Assembly: GCF_025770785.1 (NCBI RefSeq)
Contig: NZ_JANZLA010000005.1
Location: forward strand, 1-64,000
Direction: 5' to 3'
DNA: 64,000 nucleotides
From: Cellulomonas sp. SG140
GTDB lineage: Bacteria; Actinomycetota; Actinomycetes; Actinomycetales; Cellulomonadaceae
Below, piece after piece: positions 17,825 through 25,857 of the stretch (positions are counted from its first letter, which is position 1; every line of letters begins with the position of its first letter). The notes below the pieces were generated by a model. It did no database searches, had not been told where the DNA came from, and worked only from the letters and a program-made list of their open reading frames with translations. Both the position numbers and the translations under genes were made by a program.

Positions 17825-20062
17825 TCAGCCCGCCCCGGGCAGGCTCAGGTCCTGGCTGACGGTCCCGCCCGCGGTCACCGTCACCACGGCGGTGCTGACC
17901 ACCACGCCGCCCTGGGACACGCTGACCGAGTAGGAGCCGGGCGGCAGCTGGACGAAGGAGTAGTACCCGGCCGGCGTGCCGGCGGCCGCCGTCGACGTCG
18001 TCGTCCAGCTGTGCTGCCCGTCGGTCGCCACCACGCTGACGCCGGCCGTGCCGACGGTGCCGGTGCGGACGACGCCCTGCACCGTGCCCCAGGACGGGCG
18101 CAGCGTGACGCTGACCGGCGGCGCCACCCCGGTGGACAGGTCGACCGCCACGCTCTGCGACGTGTACCCGGCGAGCGTGACGGTGAGCGTGTACAGGCCC
18201 GGCTTGAGCCCGGCCAGCGTGAAGGAGCCGACGGTGCCGGTGGTCAGCGAGGTGGCGCTGACCGCGGTGGGGCCGCCGGTCGCCGTGACGGTCGCCCGGC
18301 CTAGACCGCTGCCGTCCGGCGCCAGCACCCGGCCGGTGACGGTGCCGGCGCCTCCCGTCAGCGCGACGGCGAGGCCCGTCTTCGACTGGCCGGCGGTGAG
18401 GTCGACGACGACGGTCGACGGCGTGTAGCCCGGTGCGGTGAACGTCACCACGTAGGTGCCCGGCGTCGGCAGGTTGGGGATGACGAACGTGCCGACGGCG
18501 CCGACCGTCGGGGTGCCGACGACGATCGGGTTGCTTCCGTCCGCCGTGGTGACCGTGACACCGCCGAGCGGGGCCTTCCCGTCCGTCACCGTCCCGGAGA
18601 TCTGGCCGGTACCGGCGCGCAGCGTGACGTTCGGCGCGAACCGCTGCTGCCCGCCGGTGACCGTCTCGGTGATGGTGGTCGGCTGGTAGCCGGGCGCCGT
18701 GAAGCTCAGCTCGTAGGTGCCGGGCGCCACCACGTTCGGCAGGGAGTACGTGCCGTCGGCGGCGGCGGTCACCGTGCGGGTGAGGGTCGCGTCGTCGCGC
18801 GCCCAGGTCGCCCGCGCGACGACGGTGGTGACGACGGGGGTGGTGACCACGCCGACGTCCACCTTGCCGCTGATCTGCGCCGCGGCGCCGGTGATGGTGA
18901 GGTTCACGCCGCTGGTGACCGTCTGCGCGACGGCGCTCACCGACGTGGCGCCGGACGCGTCGGCCGCCGCCGGGTACCAGACGGTGGTGTAGCCCTCCGC
19001 CCGCACGCTGATCAGGTACGCCCCGGGGAACAGCCCCGCGATCGCGTAGCTGCCGTCCTGCTGGGTGGCCGCCGAGCCGACCAGCACCGGGCCGTTGGCG
19101 GTGGACCGCCACGCCTCGACGGTCAGCCGCCCGACGCCCTGCTGGTCGCTGGTGGCGGTCACCGTGCCGGCCACCGTGCCACCGACGCCCGCCGGCAGCA
19201 CCCCGTCACGCGGCACCGCACCGGCGGGTGCGCCACCGTCGCCCGCCGCGCCGGCCGCCGCGCCGGCGGCACCGCCCGCCCCCGTCACCCCCGTCGCCGC
19301 GAAGAACGACGCCGGGGCCACCTTGGTGAACGGGTCCGCGCCGAGCACGGCACCCACGCCGAGCAGGAACATCGTCGCCCAGGCCGCCAGGATCGCCGCC
19401 AGCACCAGCAGCGTCAGCACCCCGGCGCTGAACCGGGACCGCTGCCGCAGCACCAGCGGCAGCACCTGGTGCTGGTCCAGCGCGGTGCCCTCCACCTGCA
19501 GCGCCCGCTCCCGGTCGGGGCCGAGCAGCTGCCGCGGGCCCTGCACCCGCACCGCGCACGTGGCGGTCGCCCCCGGCGCCAGGCTCAGGGTGGACGGCGT
19601 CAGCGTCGCGGCCAGGCTCCGGTCGCTGTCCGTCGCGCGCAGCGCGACGTCGAGCGGCACGTTGCCGCGGTTGGCCACCTGCACCTCGAACGTCGCCCGG
19701 CGGCGTGCCCGGATGGTCGTCGGCGCCGCGCTCAGCGCCAGCTCGGGCCGCGTGGCCACCACCACGTCGACGTCGTGGTGCGCGGCGCCCGCCGTGCCCG
19801 CCTCGCCCGTCACCTGCACCGTGATCGGGTGCGTGCCGGCCGGGAAGCTGCTCGGCAGGTCGAGCCGCACCACCAGCTGCCCGGTCGCGTCCGGGAACAG
19901 GGCCAGCACGGACGGTCGCGACGACGTGTGCTCGGCGGGCAGCCCCAGCACCTGGGCGCTGACGCCGTCGATCACCGTGCCGGTGTTCACCACGTCGATC
20001 GGGATCTCGCCGGACCCGCCCGGGGGGACCTCGAGGACGTCGACACCGCTGAGCACGCGCAC
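17825..20062 (-). CDS. 745-aa membrane-anchored carboxypeptidase-regulatory-like repeat protein
   Basis: The start is GTG 20060-20062, seven bases after the DUF4255 stop. Residues 1-205 are two beta-sandwich domains (SGVDVLEVPPGGSGEIPIDV and a second near PELALSAAPTTIRARRRATF). The basic stretch LRQRSRF precedes one membrane helix (~212-236), which predicts N-inside/C-outside topology. After it come about six regulatory-like repeats (GAYLISVRAEGY, GTYVVTFTAPGY, GLYTLTVTLAGY). It is the smallest and first of three paralogues. Lack of a signal peptide means the N-terminal beta domains are probably cytoplasmic, where they could meet the assembled tail (inference). Confidence 0.85.
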   Translation of the reverse strand: MRVLSGVDVLEVPPGGSGEIPIDVVNTGTVIDGVSAQVLGLPAEHTSSRPSVLALFPDATGQLVVRLDLPSSFPAGTHPITVQVTGEAGTAGAAHHDVDVVVATRPELALSAAPTTIRARRRATFEVQVANRGNVPLDVALRATDSDRSLAATLTPSTLSLAPGATATCAVRVQGPRQLLGPDRERALQVEGTALDQHQVLPLVLRQRSRFSAGVLTLLVLAAILAAWATMFLLGVGAVLGADPFTKVAPASFFAATGVTGAGGAAGAAAGAAGDGGAPAGAVPRDGVLPAGVGGTVAGTVTATSDQQGVGRLTVEAWRSTANGPVLVGSAATQQDGSYAIAGLFPGAYLISVRAEGYTTVWYPAAADASGATSVSAVAQTVTSGVNLTITGAAAQISGKVDVGVVTTPVVTTVVARATWARDDATLTRTVTAAADGTYSLPNVVAPGTYELSFTAPGYQPTTITETVTGGQQRFAPNVTLRAGTGQISGTVTDGKAPLGGVTVTTADGSNPIVVGTPTVGAVGTFVIPNLPTPGTYVVTFTAPGYTPSTVVVDLTAGQSKTGLAVALTGGAGTVTGRVLAPDGSGLGRATVTATGGPTAVSATSLTTGTVGSFTLAGLKPGLYTLTVTLAGYTSQSVAVDLSTGVAPPVSVTLRPSWGTVQGVVRTGTVGTAGVSVVATDGQHSWTTTSTAAAGTPAGYYSFVQLPPGSYSVSVSQGGVVVSTAVVTVTAGGTVSQDLSLPGAG

Positions 20063-20069
20063 GGTCAGG

Positions 20070-20651
20070 TCACGCCCTGCGGTCGAGGGCGGCCGGGCGC
20101 AGCGGGGTGGCGGTCGCGTCGACCGCCGTGACGGCCGGGGCGGCGAGCTGCCACGGGTAGGCGTCCGCGGCCACCGTCGCCAGCAGCGTGAACGACGCCT
20201 TGAGCGTGCCGCCCAGGCCGGACCAGAGCTCGCGCGGCCGGTTCAGCTCGTCCACCGCCAGGCTCAGCTGCACGCTGGACTCCAGGGGGACGGTCAGGTG
20301 CTCCACCGGCAGCACCTGCTGCGTCACCAGCCGCGTCAGCACGTCGCCGAGCAGCTGGTGCTCGTCGCGGGTGCTCCCGGCCCACGCGCTGACCAGGTAC
20401 GACAGCTGCACCATCGGCAGCGGCGCCCGGTGCTCGGCGCGCCCGTCGGGTCCCGGGCGCGAGGCGGCCGGCCGCGGCGGCACCGGGCTGCGTCCGACGT
20501 TGTAGAGGAACAGGCTCACCGTGATTCGGTTGACCTGCGCGGCCCAGGTGGACGACGGCGCCTCGAAGGAGATGTCGCCCGTCTCGGTGCTGAGCGGGAG
20601 GGCGGAGCGCAGGTAGCTCTCGAGCCCGTCCTCGACTGCGGGGATGAGGAT
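20070..20651 (-). CDS. DUF4255 tail-terminator-like protein (Afp16/Pvc16 N-terminal type)
   Basis: About 193 aa. The family normally begins a few residues before a segment like VEDGLESYLRSALP, and here ILIPAVEDGL... follows a strong ribosome site (AAGGGAG) directly at an ATC codon (20649-20651). The first standard start in frame, GTG 20694-20696, lacks a ribosome site and would add 15 residues; a longer frame reaches 20843. Family features are VSLFLYNVGRSPVPPRP, LSYLVSAWAG and EHQLLGDVLTRL. In PVC/Afp the homologue caps the distal end of tube and sheath. It heads the operon of three membrane repeat proteins, which suggests those proteins belong to the injection system. Confidence 0.85.
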   Translation of the reverse strand: MLIPAVEDGLESYLRSALPLSTETGDISFEAPSSTWAAQVNRITVSLFLYNVGRSPVPPRPAASRPGPDGRAEHRAPLPMVQLSYLVSAWAGSTRDEHQLLGDVLTRLVTQQVLPVEHLTVPLESSVQLSLAVDELNRPRELWSGLGGTLKASFTLLATVAADAYPWQLAAPAVTAVDATATPLRPAALDRRA

Positions 20652-20994
20652 GGCGGGCTCCCTTCTGCTCGACGTGCCGCCCGTGGGCCCGGTCACCGGC
20701 CCAGCAGCCGTCGCATGCCAGAGGCCGTCGCTGCCAGCAGCCACCGCACGCCGGAGAGGCGTTGCCGATGCTAGGAACCGGGCGGAACGGCCAACATCGG
20801 TAATCGCTACCGAAGTTGCCGCCCAGCCCTCGACCGTGCGCACGCGCCGCGGTCAGACTCGGAGCGGACCGGCCGGTCGACCCGGACCGGCGGTGCGGGC
20901 AGCCCGTCCGGCTGCCCCGGCGCCGTGGGTCGGCACGCCGGGTCGAGGGCGGCCCGGTGCCGCGTGCCGTCCGTCGTCGTGAAGGAGGCTCGTC
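20652..20994. promoter_or_regulatory. Divergent promoter region between the two eCIS operons
   Basis: This 343-bp gene-free stretch separates the minus-strand DUF4255 operon from the plus-strand AAA+ operon. It holds a 6-bp inverted repeat, TCGGTA-atcgc-TACCGA, at 20797-20813, which could be an operator. On the minus strand TAGCAT (20771-20776) is a possible -10 with TTGGCC about 15 bases upstream; this is weak. The AAA+ gene has a very good ribosome site, GAAGGAGG, at 20981-20988. No small gene or terminator is evident. Confidence 0.45.
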
Positions 20995-22932
20995 GTGCGC
21001 GAACGCCTGGCGCGCCTGCTCAAGCCGGTCGAGCTCGCCGCGGACCGGCGGCACGTCGCGGACCCGGCCCTGGCGGCGCGGCTCGAGGCGGCGCTCGAGG
21101 TGCTGCGCGACGAGTACGCCGGGCCGCTGCCGCAGCAGGAGGACCGCCTGGCGGGCGTCGCGGACGTGTTCGGGCTGGACCCGGAGGACGTCGACGTGCT
21201 CACCGTCGCCGCCGCACCGGACCTCGACGTGAACCTCGCGCTGGTGTTCGGGCTGCTGCGGGGGCAGCGGGCACCGGCCCGCGCGTCGACCGGCCTGGTG
21301 CTGGAGCTGACCGGTCAGCCGTCCCTGTCGAGCGAGGCGCACGCCCGGCTCGGCGCCGGCTCTCCGCTGCGGCGGCACGGGCTGCTCGAGCAGTCGTCGG
21401 ACCGGCCGTGGCTGCTGCGCGACGTGTGGCTGCCGGACCGGGTGCTGGCCCACCTGACGGGCGTCGACCAGCTCGACGGCCCGCTCGCCGCGCTGCTGGT
21501 CGACCCGGTGCCGCTGCCGGACCTGGACGCCGACGGCGTGCTGACGGCGGCCGTCGAGGCCGGTGCGCCGCTGGTGTGGGTGCGCTCACCGCTCGGCTCG
21601 GGCGGGCTGTCGCTGGCCGCCGGGGCGCTCGCGGCCGCCGGCGTCGGCTGCCTGGCGGTCGACCTCGCCCGGGTCCCGCCGTCTGCCGACCTGTCCGCCC
21701 TGGTCAGGGCGTTGGTGCGGGAGGCGGCGCTGCGCGGGGCCGGCCTGGTGCTGGCCCACGCCGACCAGCTGGCCGGCCCCGAACGGGCCGGCACCGACCC
21801 CGCCGCGGCGTTCCTGGCGCTGGCGCAGGCCGTGGTGCCGGTGCTCGCGGTCAGCGACCGGCCGTGGCAGCCGCTGTGGCTCGCCCGGCACCCGCTGGTG
21901 GTCGAGGCGCCCCCGGTGACCACGCAGCACCGCACCGTGGTCTGGGACCAGCACCTGGGCACCGGTGTCGCCGACCCGGCGCTGACGGCGCTGCGGCTCG
22001 CACCCGAGTCGATCGCCGACGCCGCCCGCTACGCGACGGACCTCGCGGCGCTGACCGGGGCGGAGCTGTCCGCCGGCTCGGCGCGGGCCGCCGCCCGCCG
22101 CGTGGCCGGCTCGATGACCACCGGACCCGCCGCGGCACCGCGCCGGGCGCCGTCGTTCGACGACCTGGTGCTGCCGGACCACGCCGCCGCGACGCTGCGC
22201 CGGCTGGTGTCCTGGGCGCAGCACCGCGACGAGGTGCTCGCCGACGGCCGGCTGGTCGACGTCGGCGGCAAGGGGACCGGCCTCGCGGCCCTGTTCAGCG
22301 GCAGCCCCGGCACCGGCAAGACGCTCGCGGCCCACGTGATCGCCGCCGAGCTGGGCCTGGACCTGTTCCGGGTGGACATCACGTCGATCGTCGACAAGTA
22401 CATCGGGGAGACGGAGAAGAACCTCGAGCGCGTGTTCCACGAGGCGGAGAGCCTGGACGTGCTGCTGTTCTTCGACGAGGCGGACGCCCTGTTCGGCAAG
22501 CGGTCGGACGTCAAGGACGCCCACGACCGGTACGCCAACCAGGAGGTCGCCTACCTGCTGCAGCGGATGGAGAGCTTCGACGGCATCACCGTCCTGGCGA
22601 CCAACCTGCACGGCAACCTCGACCCGGCGTTCAGCCGCCGCATGAGCTTCATCGTGCACTTCCCGGACCCCGACGAGCCCACGCGGCGGCTGCTGTGGCG
22701 CTCCCACCTGGACCGGGTCACCACCGACCCGGCCGACCCGGTGGACGTGACGCACCTCGCCAAGCAGATCGAGCTGGCCGGCGGCGACATCCGCAACATC
22801 GTGCTGGCCGCGGCCTACGACGCGATCGCCGCCGGTCAGCCGGTGGGCATGCGGCACGTGCTCGCGGCGACCGTCGCGGAGTACCACAAGCTCGGCCGGC
22901 GGGTGCCGGCCGACGGGTTCGCGCCGGGCTGA
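20995..22932 (+). CDS. eCIS-associated AAA+ ATPase (Afp15/Pvc15-like)
   Basis: A 645-aa protein from GTG 20995, chosen for the GAAGGAGG six bases upstream. Residues ~1-370 are a family-specific N-terminal region. The single CDC48-like AAA+ module lies at ~385-600: Walker A GSPGTGKT at 436-443, Walker B LLFFDEAD at 490-497, sensor 1 near VLATNL and arginine finger region FSRRMSF. This ATPase is a core marker of eCIS clusters, where it is thought to help assembly or cargo loading. It is not a structural tail gene of true phages, which argues against a prophage. The DUF4157 gene follows 91 bp downstream. Confidence 0.93.
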   Translation: MRERLARLLKPVELAADRRHVADPALAARLEAALEVLRDEYAGPLPQQEDRLAGVADVFGLDPEDVDVLTVAAAPDLDVNLALVFGLLRGQRAPARASTGLVLELTGQPSLSSEAHARLGAGSPLRRHGLLEQSSDRPWLLRDVWLPDRVLAHLTGVDQLDGPLAALLVDPVPLPDLDADGVLTAAVEAGAPLVWVRSPLGSGGLSLAAGALAAAGVGCLAVDLARVPPSADLSALVRALVREAALRGAGLVLAHADQLAGPERAGTDPAAAFLALAQAVVPVLAVSDRPWQPLWLARHPLVVEAPPVTTQHRTVVWDQHLGTGVADPALTALRLAPESIADAARYATDLAALTGAELSAGSARAAARRVAGSMTTGPAAAPRRAPSFDDLVLPDHAAATLRRLVSWAQHRDEVLADGRLVDVGGKGTGLAALFSGSPGTGKTLAAHVIAAELGLDLFRVDITSIVDKYIGETEKNLERVFHEAESLDVLLFFDEADALFGKRSDVKDAHDRYANQEVAYLLQRMESFDGITVLATNLHGNLDPAFSRRMSFIVHFPDPDEPTRRLLWRSHLDRVTTDPADPVDVTHLAKQIELAGGDIRNIVLAAAYDAIAAGQPVGMRHVLAATVAEYHKLGRRVPADGFAPG

Positions 22933-23023
22933 CCGCCGGTGGCTGCGAGGGGCAGGGTCCTGGCGAGCGGTCGGCCAGGTGGGTGGGTCCGGACGACACT
23001 TCCGATCGAGAGCGAGGGCGACC

Positions 23024-25018
23024 ATGCCGGCTGAGAACGAGCGCACGACGCTCGAGAAGCGACGGCTGACCGCGGCGCCGCCCGCCGTCGGCCCTGCGAC
23101 GGCGGCGGCGACGGAGGTGGCGCAGGACGACGCCGTGGACCCGGTCGCCGTCCCTGGCCTGGCCGTGGACGTCCGCCGCCGCGCCGCCACCCAGGACCCC
23201 CTCGGTGGCACGGCCGCGGCACCCGAGGTCGCCGACGTGCTGCGCCGGCGGCAGGGCCAGGGCCGGCCGCTGGAGCCGGAGGTCGCGCAGCGGATGGGTG
23301 CCGCGATGGACGCGGACCTGCGCGGGGTGCGCATCCACGACGACGCGGAGGCGGACACCATCGCCCGGTCGGTGCAGTCCGTGGCGTTCACGGCCGGGTC
23401 CGACGTGTACTTCAGCCGCGGCACCTACGCGCCGGGCACCCCGGGCGGCGACCGGCTGCTGGGCCACGAGCTGGCCCACGTCGTGCAGCAGCACAGCGGC
23501 CGGGTGGCACCGGCGGGGGACGGCCCAGTGATCGGGCGGGCCGACGACCCGGCGGAGGCCGCCGCCGACGCGGTGGCCGAGCGGACGGTGCAGCGGCTGC
23601 AGCGGCAGGCGGCGCGCGTCGCGACGACGAGCACGGCGGATGCCGAGCAGGCGGGGACCACGACCACCGCCGGTGCCGGCGCGCTGCGCCGGCAGCAGGC
23701 CCGCGTCGAGGCGACGACGGTGCGCCGGTGGAACCCGTTCAAGAAGCTGTTCGGCGGCAAGAAGAAGAAGGCGCCGACGCTGCCGCAGACCCCGCTCCCG
23801 GAGGCGTTGACACCACCGGTGCCGACGCCCGAGCAGCCGGTCCCGCTGCCCGTGCCGCAGGGCGGGGAGCTGCCCGTGCCCACGCCGGAGTCCGTCACGC
23901 CGGAGTCCGTCACGCCGGAGTCCGTCACGCCGCAGACAGCACCCCAGACCGCGCCCCAGACGCCGACCGAGACCGCGCCCCAGACGCCGACCCAGGACCA
24001 GACCCCGAGCCAGACGCCCACCACCCAGACCCCGACCACGCAGACGCCCACCCCCGAGGCCGTCACCCCGCCCACGCCGAAGTCGGCGAAGGAGCGTTTC
24101 GAGGAGGCCTGCGACCCGCAGACCGCCCCGGCCGGCAAGGCGCAGGCCAAGGTGCGCATGGACGCGCTCCGCCAGCTGATCAACACCTTCAGCACCGCGG
24201 AGAAGAAGTCGATCGCCGACGACCCCGCCGCGATGGCCAAGGGCCGCGCGCACCTCGGCGACCTGTACTACATGTCGCTGCTCGCCGCCGTGAACATGGC
24301 GAAGCAGAAGACCAAGAAGGACGGCACCAAGGTGAAGCACCACCTGACCGGCGCCGAGGCCGACGAGTTCATCAGGACCAACATCGAGGACTACCCGCAC
24401 ATCAAGCCGTTCATCGCCACGGCCGTCGCCGCCGGCAAGAAGGGCGAGGGCTACGTGGCGAGCATCTCGCCGGAGGACTGGGCCATCGTCTACGGCGTGG
24501 AGTTCCCCACCGACTCGGTGGCGGAGGAGCAGAGCACCAACGCCTACGCCTCCACCAAGAACGCCGACGAGCCGGCCATCCTGCACGCCGACCGCGGGAC
24601 GCCCAGCACGGCGATCCACGAGTCGATGCACCGCTACGCGCCCAACGACGTGCTGGACACGTTCGGCTTCGACCTGAACGAGGGCATCACGGAGTACTTC
24701 ACCCGCATGCTCACCACCAAGAACGCCACCCCCACCAAGGACGGCGGTCCGGAGCGGAACAACTACCAGGACAACGTGACGTTCGTGCGTGAGATGGTCC
24801 GCATCCTCGGCGCCAGCAAGGTGGACCAGGAGACCGTCCTGGGCGAGATCTACTTCGAGGGCAAGACGGAGAAGCTCGAGGCGAGCTTCCGGGCCGCGTG
24901 GAAGGCCAAGAAGCCGAAGATGAGCACGGGGACGCTCGACTCGAAGTGGACCAAGTTCAAGGACGCGATCAGCGACGGGAAGTGGTCCGACGCCAAGAAG
25001 GCGATGCCGTCGGCCTGA
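23024..25018 (+). CDS. DUF4157 protein with C-terminal HExxH metalloprotease-like domain (candidate eCIS payload)
   Basis: A 664-aa protein; ATG 23024 follows GAGGG by six bases. Residues ~85-180 are the DUF4157 domain (LEPEVAQRMGAAMDADLRGV, VRIHDD, then HELAHVVQQ at 148-156), a family strongly enriched in eCIS clusters and often the N-terminus of their toxins. A Pro/Thr/Gln-rich linker spans ~253-354. The C-terminal ~310 residues contain a second zinc-protease signature, HESMH at 532-536, with NEGITEYF at 552-559 supplying the downstream glutamate of a gluzincin. There is no signal peptide or membrane helix, so export by the injection particle is plausible. The target is unknown. Arg-ending motifs (VQRLQRQ, TVRRW) resemble those in the first protein of the cluster. 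Confidence 0.88.
   Translation: MPAENERTTLEKRRLTAAPPAVGPATAAATEVAQDDAVDPVAVPGLAVDVRRRAATQDPLGGTAAAPEVADVLRRRQGQGRPLEPEVAQRMGAAMDADLRGVRIHDDAEADTIARSVQSVAFTAGSDVYFSRGTYAPGTPGGDRLLGHELAHVVQQHSGRVAPAGDGPVIGRADDPAEAAADAVAERTVQRLQRQAARVATTSTADAEQAGTTTTAGAGALRRQQARVEATTVRRWNPFKKLFGGKKKKAPTLPQTPLPEALTPPVPTPEQPVPLPVPQGGELPVPTPESVTPESVTPESVTPQTAPQTAPQTPTETAPQTPTQDQTPSQTPTTQTPTTQTPTPEAVTPPTPKSAKERFEEACDPQTAPAGKAQAKVRMDALRQLINTFSTAEKKSIADDPAAMAKGRAHLGDLYYMSLLAAVNMAKQKTKKDGTKVKHHLTGAEADEFIRTNIEDYPHIKPFIATAVAAGKKGEGYVASISPEDWAIVYGVEFPTDSVAEEQSTNAYASTKNADEPAILHADRGTPSTAIHESMHRYAPNDVLDTFGFDLNEGITEYFTRMLTTKNATPTKDGGPERNNYQDNVTFVREMVRILGASKVDQETVLGEIYFEGKTEKLEASFRAAWKAKKPKMSTGTLDSKWTKFKDAISDGKWSDAKKAMPSA
23882..23926 (+). 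repeat. 15-bp perfect tandem repeat x3 in the linker of the DUF4157 gene
   Basis: ACGCCGGAGTCCGTC is repeated three times without mismatch and encodes TPESV. It lies in the Pro/Thr/Gln-rich linker between the two HExxH domains, so linker length may vary between strains. Confidence 0.9.
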
Positions 25019-25066
25019 CCGGTCCGACGAGCCGCCTGCATCCCCGATCCCGACGAGGAGAACCTG

Positions 25067-25420
25067 ATGAACAGCCTCACCGACCAGCGTGGCCGCGTCC
25101 TGGCGCTGCTGGGTCTGACCGACGACGCGGACCTGCAGGAGACGGACCCGGTGCCGACCGCCGAGGACGTCGACGCGCTCGACGCGATCGCCTTCGACTG
25201 GCCCGGCGAGCAGGCCCACGTCACGGTGCTCGAGTTCGAGGACTACGACGAGGCCGAGGCGGCCCAGGAGCAGCTGCGCGGCCTCGCCGGGCAGACGGAC
25301 CTGGTGGTCGAGACGACGGTGAACGGCGACCTGCTGCTGTGGGCGACCGCTCCCGGTGACGACGCCCGGGCGCGGGCCCGGATCGACGGCCTCGCGCAGT
25401 CCTTCGCCGGCCGGGAGTGA
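25067..25420 (+). CDS. Small acidic protein of unknown function after the DUF4157 gene
   Basis: A 117-aa protein; ATG 25067 follows GAGGAG. It is strongly acidic (many Asp and Glu, starting MNSLTDQRGRVLALLGLTDD), with no signal peptide, membrane helix or Cys. A mixed alpha/beta fold is suggested by alternating strands (HVTVLEFEDYDE, TDLVVETTVNGDLLLWAT) and a C-terminal helix. I do not recognise a family. It follows the candidate payload by 48 bp on the same strand and converges on the PAAR-like gene with a 9-bp gap. Chaperone, adaptor or immunity partner are possible from position alone. Confidence 0.75.
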   Translation: MNSLTDQRGRVLALLGLTDDADLQETDPVPTAEDVDALDAIAFDWPGEQAHVTVLEFEDYDEAEAAQEQLRGLAGQTDLVVETTVNGDLLLWATAPGDDARARARIDGLAQSFAGRE

Positions 25421-25429
25421 CGGCTGCGC

Positions 25430-25819
25430 TCAGGCCTCGAGCGTCCGCACCGCACCGGGGTTGACGATCTGGATCACGCCGCCGAACCCGCACGTGCACG
25501 TGGCGCCCAGCGTCAGCGCGGGCTTCTCGCCGATCGTCGTCTGCACCGCACCGCCCACCCACGCGCCGGTGACCGGGACGCACGGCATCGGCGTCAGCAC
25601 GCCGAGCGCGGCCGTCGTCGCGGCCAGCACCTGCGGGTTCGCCAGCGAGGTGCACATGCCGAAGGGCGGGATGTTCACCATCGGGATCGCGTCGGTGATC
25701 GCGGCGGCGGGCTTGCCCTCGATCATCACGCGGGCGATCGGCAGCACGTTCAGCGTGCTGGGGGCCAGGCCGAAGCTGCACTGCAGCATCGCGGTCGCGG
25801 TGGCGGCGGGCTTGCCCAT
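25430..25819 (-). CDS. DUF4280 PAAR-like spike-tip protein
   Basis: A 129-aa protein; ATG 25817-25819 with GGGAGG seven bases upstream. It fits the PAAR-like DUF4280 family: a start like ATATAMLQCSFG, the MCTSLANP segment (Cys), GAWVGGA, then LTLGATCTCGFGGVIQIVNPG near the end. The two Cys of CTC plus earlier Cys residues may bind metal. DUF4280/PAAR proteins sharpen the VgrG spike (Afp10 equivalent). It is transcribed toward the DUF4157 and small acidic genes. Confidence 0.9.
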   Translation of the reverse strand: MGKPAATATAMLQCSFGLAPSTLNVLPIARVMIEGKPAAAITDAIPMVNIPPFGMCTSLANPQVLAATTAALGVLTPMPCVPVTGAWVGGAVQTTIGEKPALTLGATCTCGFGGVIQIVNPGAVRTLEA

Positions 25820-25857
25820 GGTCGTCCTCCCGTCGGCGCAGGCTCGCGCCGCTGCTG

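Noticed and set aside
23882-23926. CRISPR-like repeat array
   Set aside because: The 15-bp units are contiguous, in frame and encode TPESV; there are no spacers.
1-25819. Prophage or phage remnant
   Set aside because: No integrase, capsid, terminase, portal or lysis genes are seen. The AAA+ ATPase, DUF4157, DUF4255 and DUF4280 set is diagnostic of eCIS.
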